Of a stretch of 5,490 bases of DNA, positions 5,480 to 5,490 are shown piece after piece (position 1 is the first letter of the stretch; the number at the start of each line of letters is the position of its first letter). Where the stretch lies: positions 1-5,490 of the forward strand of contig DXCY01000218.1 of NCBI GenBank assembly GCA_019115725.1, in the 5' to 3' direction. The position numbers were made by a program, and so were the translations under genes. Source of the DNA: Candidatus Luteimonas excrementigallinarum (GTDB lineage Bacteria > Pseudomonadota > Gammaproteobacteria > Xanthomonadales > Xanthomonadaceae). The notes below the pieces were generated by a model, which searched no databases, was not told the origin of the DNA, and worked only from the letters and a program-made list of their open reading frames with translations.

Positions 5480-5490
5480 GAAATATTATA
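5480..5490 (-). promoter_or_regulatory. Zur-box-like half-site overlapping the -10 of the MerC-like gene
   Basis: On the minus strand TATAATATTTC (5490-5480) contains a perfect -10 hexamer TATAAT (5490-5485) and matches, with one change, the half-site TATAACATTTC of gammaproteobacterial Zur boxes. The window ends where the second arm should begin. The -10 places transcription start near 5478, about 25 bases before the ATG. If it is a Zur site, zinc-loaded Zur would cover the promoter and repress it. A single AT-rich half-site is weak evidence alone. Confidence 0.45.

Noticed and set aside
1..5490. CRISPR array, tRNA, rRNA, IS element, integron or phage signatures
   Set aside because: No regularly spaced direct repeats, no cloverleaf, no transposase or integrase motifs and no terminal inverted repeats were seen; gaps between genes are all short.

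Overview
The window is GC-rich bacterial chromosome. The protein set (HutF/HutI histidine catabolism, an exported M19 dipeptidase, a ribosomal protein THX with a long basic tail, and a short MerC-domain protein) suggests a gammaproteobacterium of the Xanthomonadaceae. A Stenotrophomonas-like genome is my best guess, supported weakly by a GTAG-headed REP-like sequence at the left edge. Genus assignment is inference; no rRNA or other marker gene is present.

Layout. Positions 1-2575 hold two divergent histidine-utilisation genes: hutF on the minus strand (18-1259) and hutI on the plus strand (1343-2575), separated by only 83 bases. HutI makes N-formimino-L-glutamate and HutF deaminates it to N-formyl-L-glutamate, so consecutive pathway steps are encoded back to back. 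HutF implies the five-step (HutF/HutG) branch of the pathway; hutH, hutU, hutG and any hutC must lie outside the window. Neither gene has a recognisable Shine-Dalgarno, and each has a -10-like hexamer 6-7 bases before its ATG, so both may be leaderless. An exported M19 (renal dipeptidase-type) metallopeptidase follows on the plus strand (2644-3846).

From 3846 onward the gene direction reverses. A long hairpin (3863-3908) separates the dipeptidase from a convergent minus-strand gene (3914-4636) for an exported or membrane-anchored protein of unknown function. Further right, also on the minus strand, are ribosomal protein THX (4793-4972), with a strong 28-base intrinsic terminator behind it (4746-4773), and a four-helix MerC-domain membrane protein (5060-5452). 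The MerC gene's promoter lies at the right edge, where a perfect -10 hexamer overlaps what looks like one half of a Zur (zinc uptake regulator) box cut by the window end.

The six genes fill the window, and no stretch over 300 bases lacks a gene. I found no rRNA, tRNA, CRISPR array, IS element or phage gene. This is mostly ordinary core-genome content. The points worth a second look are the compact divergent hut promoter, the unusually short HutF N-terminus, the probable zinc control of the MerC-like protein, and the uncharacterised 240-residue exported protein.
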